DNA from: Siphonodentalium dalli
Lineage: Eukaryota; Mollusca; Scaphopoda; Gadilida; Siphonodentaliidae
DNA length: 64,000 nucleotides
Reading direction: 5' to 3'
NCBI GenBank assembly: GCA_032622095.1
Contig: CP136068.1
Coordinates: forward strand, 50,400,443 to 50,464,442
Under the pieces are notes generated by a model. That model was not told the DNA's origin, ran no database searches, and saw only the letters and a list, made by a program, of their open reading frames with translations. Made by a program: the position numbers and the translations under genes. Below, piece by piece: positions 48,799 to 60,390 of the stretch (positions are counted from its first letter, which is position 1; each line of letters begins with the position of its first letter).

Positions 48799-51722
48799 TC
48801 AAAATGGCCGCCGAAATGGCCACCGGAAGTGGGAAATATGACGCTGTTTCACTAATATCAGTTTCTGCTGTTGGGAACTGGTTGAGAATTATGACTTTAT
48901 TTTGTGTTTTTTATATTAACTGATCATGGGGGCAATGAAATAAGAAAATCTTTGAGTGCTAGCCCCTTCCGATCCCTCAAAAATTTGATTTTACAAAACG
49001 TGGTATAAAATTTTCACAAATAAATCACAATTGGGATTCTAGTCCCATTTCAATAAGGAATGAGCAAAACTGTTTTTTTTTTGGCTTATAATGGCCGCCA
49101 AATTATGGAACATTGTAAATATTGCCCCATCGTGCCCTGCAATCGGTTACAAGTTGTGGTTGATAATTAAAATTGCATATTCTGCCTTATATCCATTGAA
49201 AACTAACAAGCCTGATTCACCTTGGTTAATTGTTAGTATTATGACCACTCACATTACCAGAAATATTCGATTTGACTCTCACAAACTTGAATTAAATATC
49301 GGCAAAAATTAACTTTCAGGTTTGGACCATTGTTATAAAAGTAGACTAACTGACTTTTGCATGAAAGGGTGTTTATTGTTTTGATCTACTTTAAATGTGT
49401 CATACTAATGTGTTTATATAGACCAAATTACTCAAGATGGCTTCCAAAATGGCAAACAACTTGGATAAACAGTTCATTTTTCACATATATCCGGGACATT
49501 ATTCTCGGCTGTTCCGAAAAGTTAGCAAATTGTGACTCACTTGGTTATTATACAAGCTAGTTAATCAACTGACGACTAACTGTTATATCTGGTGGTCCCT
49601 GTTCCTTATGGGACATGACAAATTCATTTTAAAGTTGCAGTATGGAATTTTGCGGAAAACCTGTTTTGGGATTGGTCAAATATTTTAAAGGAAATGGGCA
49701 GAACTTTGAAACGGAACTGATATAATATGTGGCTATTCTGGCTCATTACGATAACAAATTATCAACTTGATACAAGAGGGAGGTCAAGCTGGCAGCGTTA
49801 CTGCAATGTCATAGGTGAGGTGAATATGTATACATTGAGTTATTTTATGGATGATGTGAATATATATACAATAAATGACTATATGATCATGGGTTGGGTT
49901 TCCATTGTGAGATGTATAGGTATACAAGTATTGGGTGTATGGTCATGAGTGAGGTGAATATGTTACAGGGAAAGAACGTATGGTTGTATGGTTATGTGTG
50001 GATGTACCGGTATGCACGGTGTAGCTGCATGGACAATAATGTGGTGTATAGATATAATGAGAGTAGCTACATTGTCGTCGCTGCGTGGTGTATGTATACA
50101 TGGAGTGAGTGTATGGTTATGTGTGTGATATACAGGTGTACCTTGGCTGGCTGTATGGCCACAGGTGGGTGCACATGTACACATGTGTTGTCTGTGTGAT
50201 CATGGGTGGGGTATATGGATAAATAGGTAGTAGTTGAATGACTATGTGTAATGTGTATATGTGTAAATGGAATGACAGTACGGTCATGTATATGCATACC
50301 TGGTGTATAGCTGGGTGGTCTTTGGCGAGCGTGTTTGTATATAGGGAGTGCCCTTGTGGTAATCGGTGAGATGTATATTTATATACGTCGTGGATGTGTT
50401 TGACATTGGTGGATGCATAGGTATACATGGAGTAGCTATATGATAAAGTATGGCGTGTATGAGTATACATCAAGTGGCTGAATTGTCATGTGTGGGGTGT
50501 ATATACAAGTCTGGAAGGTGTCATTTGTCGTGTGTGGTACATATGGTCATTGGTGATGTGTATATATATACCTGGAGTGATTCTATGGTCATGTGTGGGT
50601 GCATATGTATATACCGAGACGCTATATGGCCATGGATATGGCGAATATGTATACCGGGGGTGACTATGGCCATTGGTGAGAATAGGTGTACAAGGAGTGA
50701 CTGTGTGATCATGAATGTGGTGAATACGTGTACATGGAGTGACTATATGGTCATGGTCAGGTGTAGGAGTATACCAGGTGTGCATGTATGGTGACTCATG
50801 GCTGTGTGGCCATGTGTTATGTGTACGGGTATATTAAGTTCTCTCTCAATTCCGTTTCAAAGTTCTGCTCATTTCTTTTCAAAAACATGGCCAGAACCCA
50901 AAAAACGTTTTCGGCTCAATTCCACACTGCATACTTTGAAATTAAATATTCATGCCTCAAACTTTGCTAACTTTTCGGGAGATAATTATATTTCGGATAT
51001 ATGTGTAAATCAACTTTTTACACAATTTAGTTGTCATTTTGGAAGTAATTTGGTCATTAAACATATTATGGTGACTCATTTAAGATAGATCAAAGCAATA
51101 AGCACCTTTCATACCAAAGATATTTACATTTTACTTGAGAAAAAAAATGGTTCAAACATGAGAAGAGTTTTTTTTACCGATATTTATGTCAAGTTTGTAA
51201 GAATAAAATCAAATATTTCTGGTAATATCTTTGCTACAATAGTAACAGTTAAACAAAGTACATCAGGCATGTTAGTATTCAATGTATAGAAGGCAATTTT
51301 ATTAATCAACTACAACTTGTAAGAGATTGAGGGCAGACTGCGTGGGGGCAATATCTACCATTTTTTATATTTTGGCGGCCATTTTAGTGGCCATTTTGAG
51401 CCAAAGTAACAACTTGGAAAATCCATGGGCAATGGTATGCCTCACTTACATTCGACAGTTCTGCTCATTGCCAGTTGAAATATGACTAGAAACCCAATTG
51501 TGATTGTTTTTGTGTGAATTTTTATACTGCGTTCTGTAAAATCAAAATTGGAAGGGATAGAACCCCAATAATTGTCTTTTTCATTACCCCAAATGATCAG
51601 TTAATATAAAAAATACAAAAATAAGGTCACAATCCTCAAACAGTTTCAAACAGCAGAAACTGATCTAGAAGATATCAGTGAAAAAGCGTCATATTTTTCA
51701 TTTCCGGCGGCCATTTTGAATA
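48799..51722. mobile_element. foldback-like element: ~0.9-kb inverted arms and a tandem-repeat core
   Basis: The left arm (48,799-49,720) matches the reverse complement of the right arm (50,846-51,722) along nearly its whole length, with perhaps 20-25 percent differences and some indels. Landmarks: AAAATGGCCGCC near both outer ends, GACGCTTTTT/GACGCTGTTT, TTAACTGATCAT, CACAATTGGG and GGCAGAACTTTGAAACGGAA at the inner ends. Between them lies a ~1.1-kb tandem-repeat core. No transposase is seen. Long inverted arms around tandem repeats is the known plan of Foldback/Galileo-type elements. An old inverted duplication of one repeat is the alternative. Confidence 0.7.
49790..50835. repeat. ~42-bp minisatellite core of the foldback structure
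   Basis: About two dozen diverged units of the form GTGTATATGTATACATGGAG + TGACTATATGGTCATGTGTG. Both strands stay open over long stretches because of the unit's composition. These frames are not genes. Confidence 0.8.
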
Positions 51723-52115
51723 TATAAAATTTATTCATAACTATAAATAAGGAGTACTCAATTATCAATCGAATGACATATCGCACGACGTAATACCTCA
51801 TAAACTCCCTGAGTGATTGCAAATTAAAATTTACCAGGTCAGATGTTAAATTTTGGCGGCCATCTTGGATTCAATGGCCTCGAAATATGAATATGACTAT
51901 GATTATTTATTCATAACTCATTCATATAATATATACAAATTATCTACACAGTGTAATATTATAACATGCAATGAGCTACCGGGGACAACATAACCAAAAG
52001 GGTTGTATACCTGCCGTCCCCGTTGAAAAGTAATATAACTATACATGTAATAATAATTTGATTTTATCTAGGTTCTGTCTTGTTAACTCTAAACATTGGT
52101 ATATAAACGTCTGAT
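51723..52115. other. non-coding stretch with a further GGCGGCCAT motif
   Basis: AATTTTGGCGGCCATCTTGG at about 51,846-51,865 resembles the arm ends of the neighbouring foldback structure and may be a fragment of the same family. No gene seen. Confidence 0.4.
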
Positions 52116-52167
52116 TCTATAAATAATAGTAGAATTCGTTCGTCGTTCACCGTTCATCGCTCAGTTT

Positions 52168-52419
52168 GTGATGTGCTATATAAAGTACAAACATGTAGAA
52201 TGTGAATATGTGGATGAGGCCAGCGGAGAACTATACATCCATGTGCCCTTGGAATGTTATATACAGAAAACTTCCCTGGCCTATATTCTCGTGGAAAATC
52301 TTGGAAACATCGGTATTGTTCATAGTTTAATTACGTTATGCGTGCGTAAGTTGTACTTATCATCTAATTGTTTCCTAATTAATAACGAACCAAAGCCGGA
52401 CGCTTTGGTTCGTATATAG
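52168..52419 (+). CDS. 83-codon frame, unrecognised, possibly a first exon
   Basis: Begins MMCYIKYKHVECEYVDEASG, followed by ELYIHVPLECYIQKTSLAYI, which has the look of coding sequence. A CTATAAATAA TATA-like box lies about 50 bases upstream (52,117). The last residues run into an 11-bp hairpin (CGAACCAAAGC / GCTTTGGTTCG), so the 3' half may be non-coding or the true exon may splice out earlier. No family recognised. Confidence 0.25.
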   Translation: MMCYIKYKHVECEYVDEASGELYIHVPLECYIQKTSLAYILVENLGNIGIVHSLITLCVRKLYLSSNCFLINNEPKPDALVRI

Positions 52420-53277
52420 ACTATATCTGATTTAGTGACGTCACCAATTAATATATAATACGACGCTGCGGTTTTGAATTTGTACGACCACTTTTGTCGC
52501 ACAATAGATCGGTAGGCTTAAAGCATTAATGTCGTAATTGTAAAATCTTGTTACTGTGTCTTTTGTTTACTGGTATTGCAAATGAAAATTATGAATATTG
52601 AATTACAATGTAAGTTCATTCGTAGTGGTAGTTAAGGATAGTTTACTTTTTATTGAAAAAACAAGACACAATAAATAACGACACTATAATAACTACAGTC
52701 TACAACCTGCGGGACGAGTGAAATGTGATCGAAATTCGTGATAATATAATATAATAAGATTGACATCACAAATTTACAGATTACTGTGCGAATGTGGGCC
52801 TTTTATGTACATCACTTGGTACTGTACACTGTACAGTACTGCGTGGAACGAAATAATAATATATTTTAGTGGAATTAATTGTCATCATAAGACTATATAG
52901 TACATACATGCATGTGATAATCCATAAATATACTATTTTATGGAATCGAAGGGGAAAACACAATTATGAACAAAGCAGAATATACATCCATGCAGGTTCA
53001 GGCGAACTCAGTCAATGGGGAAAGTTACACGATGACGTTCGGCGATTTGCGATGAAATCGGCACGGTGACACCTTATGAATGAACCGAACAGCTATGAAC
53101 TGGACACAATGCTCCATATTATAGTATACATATGATAATCACCCCAGTAAACAGGCTTCATGTGAATCTTATTTGGTGGAAATACCAGGGAATCTATAAA
53201 CTAATTATGATAAAAAAAATTCAATTAAAAGCCGCAGCTACCCTCATACGTGAGTGGTTTAGCTTTGGTTCGTTATT
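52381..53277. mobile_element. possible small inverted-repeat element
   Basis: AATAACGAACCAAAGC at 52,381-52,396 is matched exactly in reverse complement by GCTTTGGTTCGTTATT at 53,262-53,277. A third, inverted copy of the core lies right beside the left end (52,401-52,411). The interval of about 0.9 kb shows no transposase. Target duplications are not clear. Confidence 0.4.
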
Positions 53278-53316
53278 GCGCTAGCGTATGGTCATATTAT
53301 TTGATAAATATGGTGA

Positions 53317-53529
53317 TTGGAAAAAAATTGCATTGCACATATTTTCCGACCTCGAACCACCCACCCTCACCTCCCTGTGTCTGGACTTTTTTCTGCCGAC
53401 TCCTTGATTTACGTGAATTACTCTGACCATAATTTGTTTGGTAAAATTTCGAAACATTTGGGGTTCTGGTTTGGGGACTGCCAACTGTTGAAAGCTGACA
53501 CAAAAGAGTGGGTCGCAGATGGAGTTTAA
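53317..53529 (+). CDS. 70-codon frame, unrecognised, weak
   Basis: The middle part (LIYVNYSDHNLFGKISKHLG) has a protein-like composition, but there is no promoter, splice or family evidence. May be chance. Confidence 0.12.
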   Translation: MEKNCIAHIFRPRTTHPHLPVSGLFSADSLIYVNYSDHNLFGKISKHLGFWFGDCQLLKADTKEWVADGV

Positions 53530-53799
53530 CTGTTTAAGAACTATCAGTCTGGTTGAAAGGGAAGGTTGTTGGAGTGGAAAATATTTAAAATTGATACAAC
53601 AAACTGAGACCCTTCAGCGACGTCCCTGGTTGATATCGATATCAATTTTATAATGTTTTGTCTGATTTTATTTCATTTTAGGTTTCGAACTCATTCAACA
53701 ACTTTTTCACCAATATGGTTAAGAAAAAACTAACTGTTTAAATTTTGTTCCGCCCATTTTTTTGGCTATTTTTTACCAAGTACGTTCCCGTTATCATTT

Positions 53800-54090
53800 G
53801 CTACATTTTCTAAAACAATTTGGACCGAGCACAGGGTCGAGTCATATTCGGACCACCTTTTCAAACTCGACCCAAAAATTGCTGTACCCCAAATGCTTCG
53901 CCCAGCTGGCCACTTACGAATTTGGGGTCATTTACCACATTTTGCCCAGCTGGCCACTTACGAATTTGGGGTCATTTACCACATATTCCAAAACAAAATC
54001 GGACATAGCACAGGGTCCTTGTCTTTTTCGGACCACTTTTTCAAACTCAACCCAAATATTTTTCGGCCCAAAATGTTCCGCCACAATTTC
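53800..54090. repeat. short tandem repeats (45 bp x2 within ~185 bp x2)
   Basis: GCCCAGCTGGCCACTTACGA plus ATTTGGGGTCATTTACCACA occurs twice in a row (53,899-53,984). The surrounding block with GCACAGGGTC, TTCGGACCAC and TTTTTCAAACTC is itself repeated (about 53,820-53,880 and 54,005-54,065). Confidence 0.8.
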
Positions 54091-54129
54091 CAATATTTTG
54101 CGAATAAGGAATAAGGAATAAGTAACGGA

Positions 54130-55000
54130 ATTCACGTTGCTACTGTTTATTGCTTGGCTTGTGAACACGTTGACTAAAATACTATGAGAAGAAAGGACTC
54201 AGTTTATTTTTTACAACTTGAGTAAAACATCTATAAAAAAAATAAAATATTTTGACATTTACACGTGGAGCCCGGGTATTCTCGTGCACTCCTGTCGTTG
54301 CTAAATAATCGGACATTTCTGATAGCGCGACGAATTGAAATTATCTGGAAAACAAGGATATATATCTCGTTGCTTTGACATTCAACGGACATCTGATGTA
54401 CGCATGTCTGATATCATCATGTTCACGAAAGTCTGCCCTCTATGCTAATATATACAAAATGTCCATTTGACCTAATCCGAAGACGTACAAGCCCACTATT
54501 CTGGGCATAAAGTCCGTTATAGAAGAGTAACGGGATGGGACTCGGTCCAAAACAACATCAACCCAACCGATATCCCAAGCTGTTTTGGACCGAGGAGATT
54601 TAGTCTAATCAAATATAGGTTTTGGACGAGACATTGCCGTAGACATTCCGTTATTGTAGCATTGATACTAAAGAGCAATGCTTCAGTTGAGAGCTGATTG
54701 AGAGATGTGCCATATATATTGGTATATATTTCACCTCACGCAGAATATTTATATACATCTCACACTAGCAGGGTTACCCGGCGTTGCTCAGGTTAAATTG
54801 AGGTGATACCATCTGCTGTGTAGTGTGGACATGCATGTGGTGGGAATAGACAATAGTCTTGATCAATATGATTTAAAGAAATGCCCTGTTGCTCATCTGT
54901 CATTGGTGTTGTTGTAGCCAATTATTCTCATTTTAAAACAAAAGTTGCTATATATATCAGCTACATGTAACCGACACAAGCGAGGTTTTAAGTTGTTTAT
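54130..55000. other. non-coding stretch with one 14-bp inverted repeat
   Basis: CTCGGTCCAAAACA (54,541-54,554) pairs perfectly with TGTTTTGGACCGAG (about 54,581-54,594). No gene recognised. A GGGTTACCCGGCGTTGCTC string at about 54,772 looks like an interspersed-repeat end but could not be assigned. Confidence 0.5.
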
Positions 55001-55006
55001 GTTAGG

Positions 55007-55390
55007 CTATGAGTCTGGTCTAAATCTGAAAGAAATTATCTGTATCTGGTGATATACCCTTGTCAGCTTCGAGTATTTCCATCTCTCTTGACAAATTGTA
55101 TCTATCTTGCGCAAAAATATCTTTAATGGGACAGACTCAATTGTGTTATAATACATTACCCAGTCTAGCATGCCATCCTCTAACGATTCAAGGTCCCTCA
55201 TTTTGCAAGGATATATGTATCTCTTAAATATAATGAATGTATGAAGGTCCTGATTCCCGTCCCCACACAAATGACAGTTGAGAAGATGTAATTGTTCAAG
55301 TGACTTGATTAGGTCACCACATGTCGAGGCTGTGAAACGTGAACGCCAAAAACTCCTTATAGAACAAATTAGATGGAGATGACTTTATAC
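55007..55390 (-). pseudogene. coding-like fragment, possibly the C-terminus of a retroelement protein
   Basis: A single minus-strand frame stays open from about 55,390 to the TAG at 55,007. It reads coding-like: FWRSRFTAS, LHLLNCHLCGDGNQDLHTFI, FKRYIYPCKMRDLESLEDGM, then VPLKIFLRKI. A CxxC followed by LH resembles the zinc knuckle at the end of non-LTR ORF2 proteins. The upstream reverse transcriptase is not visible. Other origins are possible. Confidence 0.3.
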
Positions 55391-55439
55391 AACTTTTGTT
55401 GATATTGGCGACTAAATCATTCTCATCATGTATATAAGC

Positions 55440-56215
55440 GTTCATTTTTTATGGAAATTAGTGCCAATAATATTTGTATCAGCTTTGGTGCGCATCCCTT
55501 CCACATTACTGACTCGAACGGTGCCCCTTTTCCCCATATCTAAACCACATCATTAGATTCCTGATATCACGGAGTTGATTAAGTATATGTGTGGTGGTAA
55601 TCGGCAACTAAACAAATTCTTATCAAATTTAGTGCCTCCCCCATCTCTCACCCAAGCGACCCCATTTAAATCACATGATTAAATTCCGCGTATCATGGGG
55701 AAGAATATGTATCAATTTGGAGGAAATGGGCCTTTAAATATATGTTGGTGCCCTATGTGCACTCCTGACTCGAACAACTCCATATCATGGAGATTATATT
55801 GTATCAGTTTGGGGAAATCCCCATTTTTTGCACCTGACACAAACAACATCTAATCTTTTAAGAAAAATTTAACCCACACCATTATCTTGCTCGTAATAAG
55901 TTACACGTGTTAATCCCTTTGGTGTCATTTTGATGGTCCACATGAAGGTATATGTGACACAGACAGACCCGACAATCGCAAATGTAGGCAACAACCTTGG
56001 CGTCTTCAACGGGTCCACACAATTTGATTCCTCGTATCATTGGAGAATAATGTGTATGAATTTGGTGGAAATTTGCGCTAAACATATTTATATAGATGTT
56101 GTCCCTCCCCGCCCTATCCTTGACTCAAATGGCGCCACTATGACATCTCTACTCATTACGAAGATGAATATATCTATATATAATTGATGGAAATCGGCGA
56201 CAAACATTATAGTCA
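55440..56215. repeat. diverged ~130-150-bp tandem repeat
   Basis: Phrases such as TATCATGGGGAAGAATATGT, ATTTGG(A/T)GGAAAT, ACTCGAAC and CCCTCCC recur about five times at 130-150-base spacing (for example near 55,570, 55,690, 55,790, 56,040 and 56,160). Strongly diverged; boundaries approximate. Confidence 0.5.
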
Positions 56216-57775
56216 CTTTTAAATTCATCTAGTTGCTGTTTTTCTGTAGATTTGGCCTTACATGATGGAGTTTTGAAAAGAGTGCATTTATTTCTTTTGA
56301 TAGGATCGTGAATGAAGACGGTTTTTCCAATAGTTACTTCTTGAATGTACTGTGCATATCTGTCCTTTCCTGTCTGTTCCATGTTTTGAAGAGTTCTTAC
56401 AACATCGGATGGAGCATAGGCATGCGTGTTGATTGCAATGAGTTCCTCCGACTCGTAGTGAATGGGTTTCCCATCGAATTAATTTTAGAACATAATGCAT
56501 CTGTTTGTCGTTTAAATGCATGTTGAGCCGAGACGCCATCACCAAAGGCAACATAATCAGAATGACTACTGTGAAATTACTGGTCTTGGAATTTAAATCA
56601 ATATCCGCACCTGTTCTGGGCCAGAAACCATCCACCTCTTTAGTGCTGCCGGACTGTCAGGCAATGGCTCCCCCGGCAGTCTTTTATTTTTGCATTATTC
56701 TGCTCGTGGGTTTGATCCAGTGGCATAGCTGAGAATGTCTTTACTGTTTTAGGGAAGCACCAGCATGACTGGAACTCTTCTTTTACCTCCTGTGTGGGGC
56801 GTTTCATATCCCGGCTGTGTACTGGTATCCAACGCGCGTAGTTCTGATGGTTCATAACAAAAAAATAAGGTACCAGCTCCTCCAAGACCTCGATATAAAG
56901 GGTGAAGTTGCGTTCCCGGTGTGCCCGCACGAACATCAAGTTGAGTTGTTCTAAACACAATATCAAGTTCCAGTATTGAAATGTTGGATATGCACCAGTC
57001 ATCTGGCCCACCCATTCATCAAAGTCTTCGATCATACTTTGTGGAGATTGCGATCGCCATGAATCTTTTTGCAACTTTTATAGCGCAAGGGTCGTCACTT
57101 GATGTGCGTGTCTCAAGCGCGTCAGGTGCGATGCGTGTAGAAATGAATCGGCAGTCCCCGCTGATGCAACATCTGCTTCAGTCAAAACCGTGGTCCAACC
57201 ACTTCCTTGCAAAATATCTACAAGCATTGACCATAGTACCATATCTACAAGCATTGACCATAGTGCCATATCTACAAGCATTGACCATAGTGCCATATCT
57301 ACAAGCATTGACCATAGTGCCATATCTACAAGCATTGACCATAGTACCATATCTACAAGCATTGACCATAGTGCCATATCTACGTGAAGACAACCGAGCA
57401 TGACGACAAAAGACGATTCCCCAAATAATGTTGGCCATTTCCACTGTACGTATTTTCACAGCGCAAAAAGTGGTTGATCCACTGCCATTACTGGTGTCTG
57501 TCCTGGATTTAGCTTTCCGGCCGTCTCCTTCACAATTGTCATTCCATGCCGAACCATTACTACTGTTGCTGCTTTCTCATAGAACAATGGCATCAAGACA
57601 CTAACCACAGCAGGAAATGTTGGTGGTATCTGATTTGATGCATGATATGAGAACCAAGTGATGTAGTCACATTTCTCTATCACATCCTTAGCGAGCAGTG
57701 TTACAGCTGTGTTCACCCATTTAGTTTCCTCCAACTTTGCCGCTTGAAGTTGATTTCCCATATTACTTGAACCTG
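56190..57775 (-). pseudogene. large 3' exon of a repetitive multi-exon protein family, broken
   Basis: One continuous minus-strand frame from the acceptor near 57,772 (TTTCAG) carries WFSYHASNQIPPTFPAVVSV, LMPLFYEKAATVVMVRHGM, VMAVDQPLFAL, KYVQWKWPTLFGE, then GSGWTTVLTEADVASAGTAD, HLTRLRHAHQVTTLAL, YWNLILCLEQLNLMFVRAHR and HQNYARWIPVHSRDM. It is broken by TGA after PLFAL (about 57,456), TAA after TTLAL (about 57,078) and a frameshift near 56,655. The frame then resumes with SPAALKRWMVSGPEQ and, further on, IHDPIKRNKCTLFK. I recall this as a long, multi-copy uncharacterised family in molluscs, cnidarians and fish. Its function is unknown to me, and a mobile-element origin is plausible. Confidence 0.7.
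57219..57383. repeat. 27-bp tandem repeat x6 inside the pseudogene frame
   Basis: ATCTACAAGCATTGACCATA + GTGCCAT repeats six times. On the coding (minus) strand this is a 9-residue unit VDMALWSML, so the repeat keeps the frame. Only a single MALWSML-type segment would be expected at this place in the family as I recall it. Confidence 0.9.
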
Positions 57776-57969
57776 AAATGTGATTAGACAATTGCAAATT
57801 GAAGGCCTTCAAAACATTCGATATCCGAAAAACCTATTGAAATTATGCTGCTCAAATAGAAATCACAATGCGTGCTGGAATTCCACCATAGTAGCATTAT
57901 TATATTATCTGAACATCATTGCTTATCAATGTGTCTACATTTTCTTAATTACGAAAATTATGCTGAGTG

Positions 57970-59165
57970 AACATACAAGTAATGTTTTCTGTTGCTTTAA
58001 TACCACAAAACGATTTAGAGCAATTTGAGTGCAGCAATTGCTGCTGCAAGTAAGTTAGTGATATTTAGTTATTATTCAATGCGGATAAAACTGACTGCTG
58101 TTACAGTAAATATTTAGAAACAATATTTACACTCACACGTGCATTCCTATTGTGGAACATGAATGCAGGATGTTGGTTGGTCGAAATTACGTCACATGAC
58201 GTCGCGAGCTGACCCCAACTTGCATCCATTTTTGTGTAGACGCAACTTGCTCCGAGCCACGATAATAACGTTGGAAATGGACTCTTAAAACTCTTTTAAT
58301 CTGCCAGTTGACTCGGTTGAGTGTAAATATAAGTAATGAATGTTGATTTTGTTGCGTTCTATAGAGTATGGATGCAAGTTGGTCTGACATTTTCATGTGT
58401 GGAACGCGAAAGCAAATCAACATCCATTTCTTAAATGGTTCCAATATGTAGATTCTGTTCACTTGAGGATTTTTGATGATTAAGTAACATCATATTTCTT
58501 TTGTTTTTCCAAATTGTTCTTGGCAATAACAGTTTAACAATTTGTAAAAAGATTGTTTAAATGTACATACACTGAACGCTCTGAGGCATCTCAACCGCCG
58601 CGATATTAAACGCAACATCTAGAACATGGCAATAGCTGTCTGGCAATGGTGTGTCGCTGGAATTATCCACAGGAATGTTTATAGATGATCCTGTTTTGTC
58701 CGGTTTCTCTGAAAATGGTAATTGAAACATGCTGATATATATTACTAAAAATAATACCGAGTGTTACAAGTAACGTTCTCTCGCTTTAATACCACGAAAG
58801 ATTTAGAGCAATTGCTGTTTTAAGTAAGTCAGTGATGAAATACACAGGACTTCGGTATCTCATCAAAATATTCGTCTGTAATGTTTAGTTAGTATTCAGT
58901 GCGGATAAAACTAACTGCTGTTACAGTAAATATTTACAAACAATGGTTTCAAAATGTAGCATCTCTTCACAATTTGTTAAAAGATTATTTATTTAAATGT
59001 ACCTACCTTCAACGCTCTGATGCACTTCAATCGCCGTGATATTGCATCCAACATCAGAAACATGGCAGTAGCTGTCTGGCAATGATGTGGTGCTGGGATT
59101 CTTCAAGGGTACATTTACAGATGATCATATTTTCCCAAGTTTCTCCGAAGATGGGAATTGAAACA
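57970..59165. repeat. tandem duplication of one exon and its intron flank (~435 bp), with an insertion
   Basis: The exon part at 59,008-59,165 (LPDSYCHVSDVGCNITAIEV, phase kept, donor GTAGGT) recurs at 58,570-58,730 (LPDSYCHVLDVAFNIAAVEM). The intron part at 58,760-58,950 recurs at 57,970-58,130. The left copy is split by about 0.4 kb of extra DNA (about 58,131-58,530), which contains the inverted pair AACTTGCATCCAT (58,213) / ATGGATGCAAGTT (58,368). Confidence 0.75.
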
Positions 59166-59660
59166 TGCTGATACTGTTTCCATGGAATAAACTTTGTGCA
59201 GTAGTGGATGATGCATTGTGATCAATATTGTCAAATGATCCAACTGTAAAGATGCCTTCTCTCAAACCTGTAGGACAGATCGAGTTCTCGTTTGCAAACC
59301 GTTCGCAGATGTCAGCCAATCCTCTAATTCTAGGAAGCGATCATAGCTGACACTGATTCCCAATTGTAATAGATTTGTCAATAATTTTTTACTTCTGTAT
59401 AAGCAATGTATATTCATCTCAATGTAAAGTGGTAGAGGCGGTTCGCGATTCTTTGCGTGGCGTTTCCTGGTGCTACCCAAAATGACTTGTGTGGAGTTAA
59501 AACATTATCAGCTGACAAATTGTGAGGCATGCCTGGCTTGGCATTGAACTATTATCCTTGGTATTGCTTCCATACAGAAGCATACTGACCAATGTTATTT
59601 AGTGCGGGGGCACCAAATCGCCCTGACAACCTGCTGGAAAATAACCACTGAACTTGAAGA
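59008..59660 (-). pseudogene. middle exon of the same family, frameshifted
   Basis: In order on the minus strand: a VPP-type segment near 59,620, then NREPPLPLYIEMNIHCLYRS, ISVSYDRFLELEDWL, a frameshift near 59,300, then FTVGSFDNIDHNASSTTAQS, ISMFQFPSSEK and SLPDSYCHVSDV. The order and spacing match the family region that precedes the large 3' exon. Confidence 0.65.
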
Positions 59661-59734
59661 AGGCCTTGCATATCATTCCTGATCGAGTCCACCATGCGCT
59701 GGACACACAACATTTCTTAGCCAAAATATCGAGA

Positions 59735-60390
59735 CGCAGCTATACTAATTCAGCAAAGACGCGTGACTGCAAAAATGTTTTCATCATTGTTTGTTGGTTT
59801 GTGAGCCTGCGTTGTTGACTTCTTTTCCGATTCTTGAATGACGACATACACTTGTTGTGATATTTGGCTTCAACAACAACCAAATCAGTGCCCGTAACTA
59901 ATGATATTATCTGTTCATCGCCAAGAGATATTGCAATTTTCTTAATTCCATGTCCAGCTCCAAAGTACAACAACTGTGTTGGCCTTCATCGGTTTTCGTG
60001 TGACAAAACATACAAGTCGTAGATATTCCATTTGACTGGCATCTATAGATTTTCTCTCGCGATCCTCTACGCTAGTGTTATTGACTAGCCGTTCTGTGAT
60101 CTCTCCAGTTTTGAAGTTGCATATGTCAATCGGCAAGATTTGTGCCACTTTGTACGATGATGGAACAGCATATCACCATCGACGGAACAAATCCAATGAA
60201 GTTTCGGAGGAAGTAAGCCAAGTTTGTGAAATCCTATCATATTTTGAAGAAAATCTGAGCAAGCGTGTTGTCCACCGCCATTTTTCTATCGGCTGGGCAC
60301 TCGACTCTCGGGGTCACCTCCAAATCCACAGATGATGCATGTTTCCCAGTTTATAGCAGCGCTTGATTCATAATTCGATTCCACCAGGCT
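59735..60390 (-). pseudogene. zinc-binding N-terminal exon of the same family, broken
   Basis: Starts after the acceptor TTTATTTCAG at 60,391. Its first base completes the codon left open by the upstream exon (phase 2). Segments: NWETCIICG, in-frame TAG at 60,286-60,288, then KWHKSCRLTYATSKLERSQ, a frame change, CMFCHTKTDEGQHSCC, another frame change near 59,940, and VVVEAKYHNKCMSS. Paired CxxC and HxxxC motifs suggest two zinc-binding modules. At least three inactivating changes are present. Confidence 0.65.

Noticed and set aside
49894-50794. Long overlapping frames on both strands inside the foldback core
   Set aside because: They follow the ~42-bp repeat unit and mirror each other on the two strands, as expected from stop-poor repeat composition.
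57178-57459. Frame repeating RRYGTMVNAC
   Set aside because: An out-of-frame reading of the 27-bp repeat; the conserved protein uses the VDMALWSML frame.
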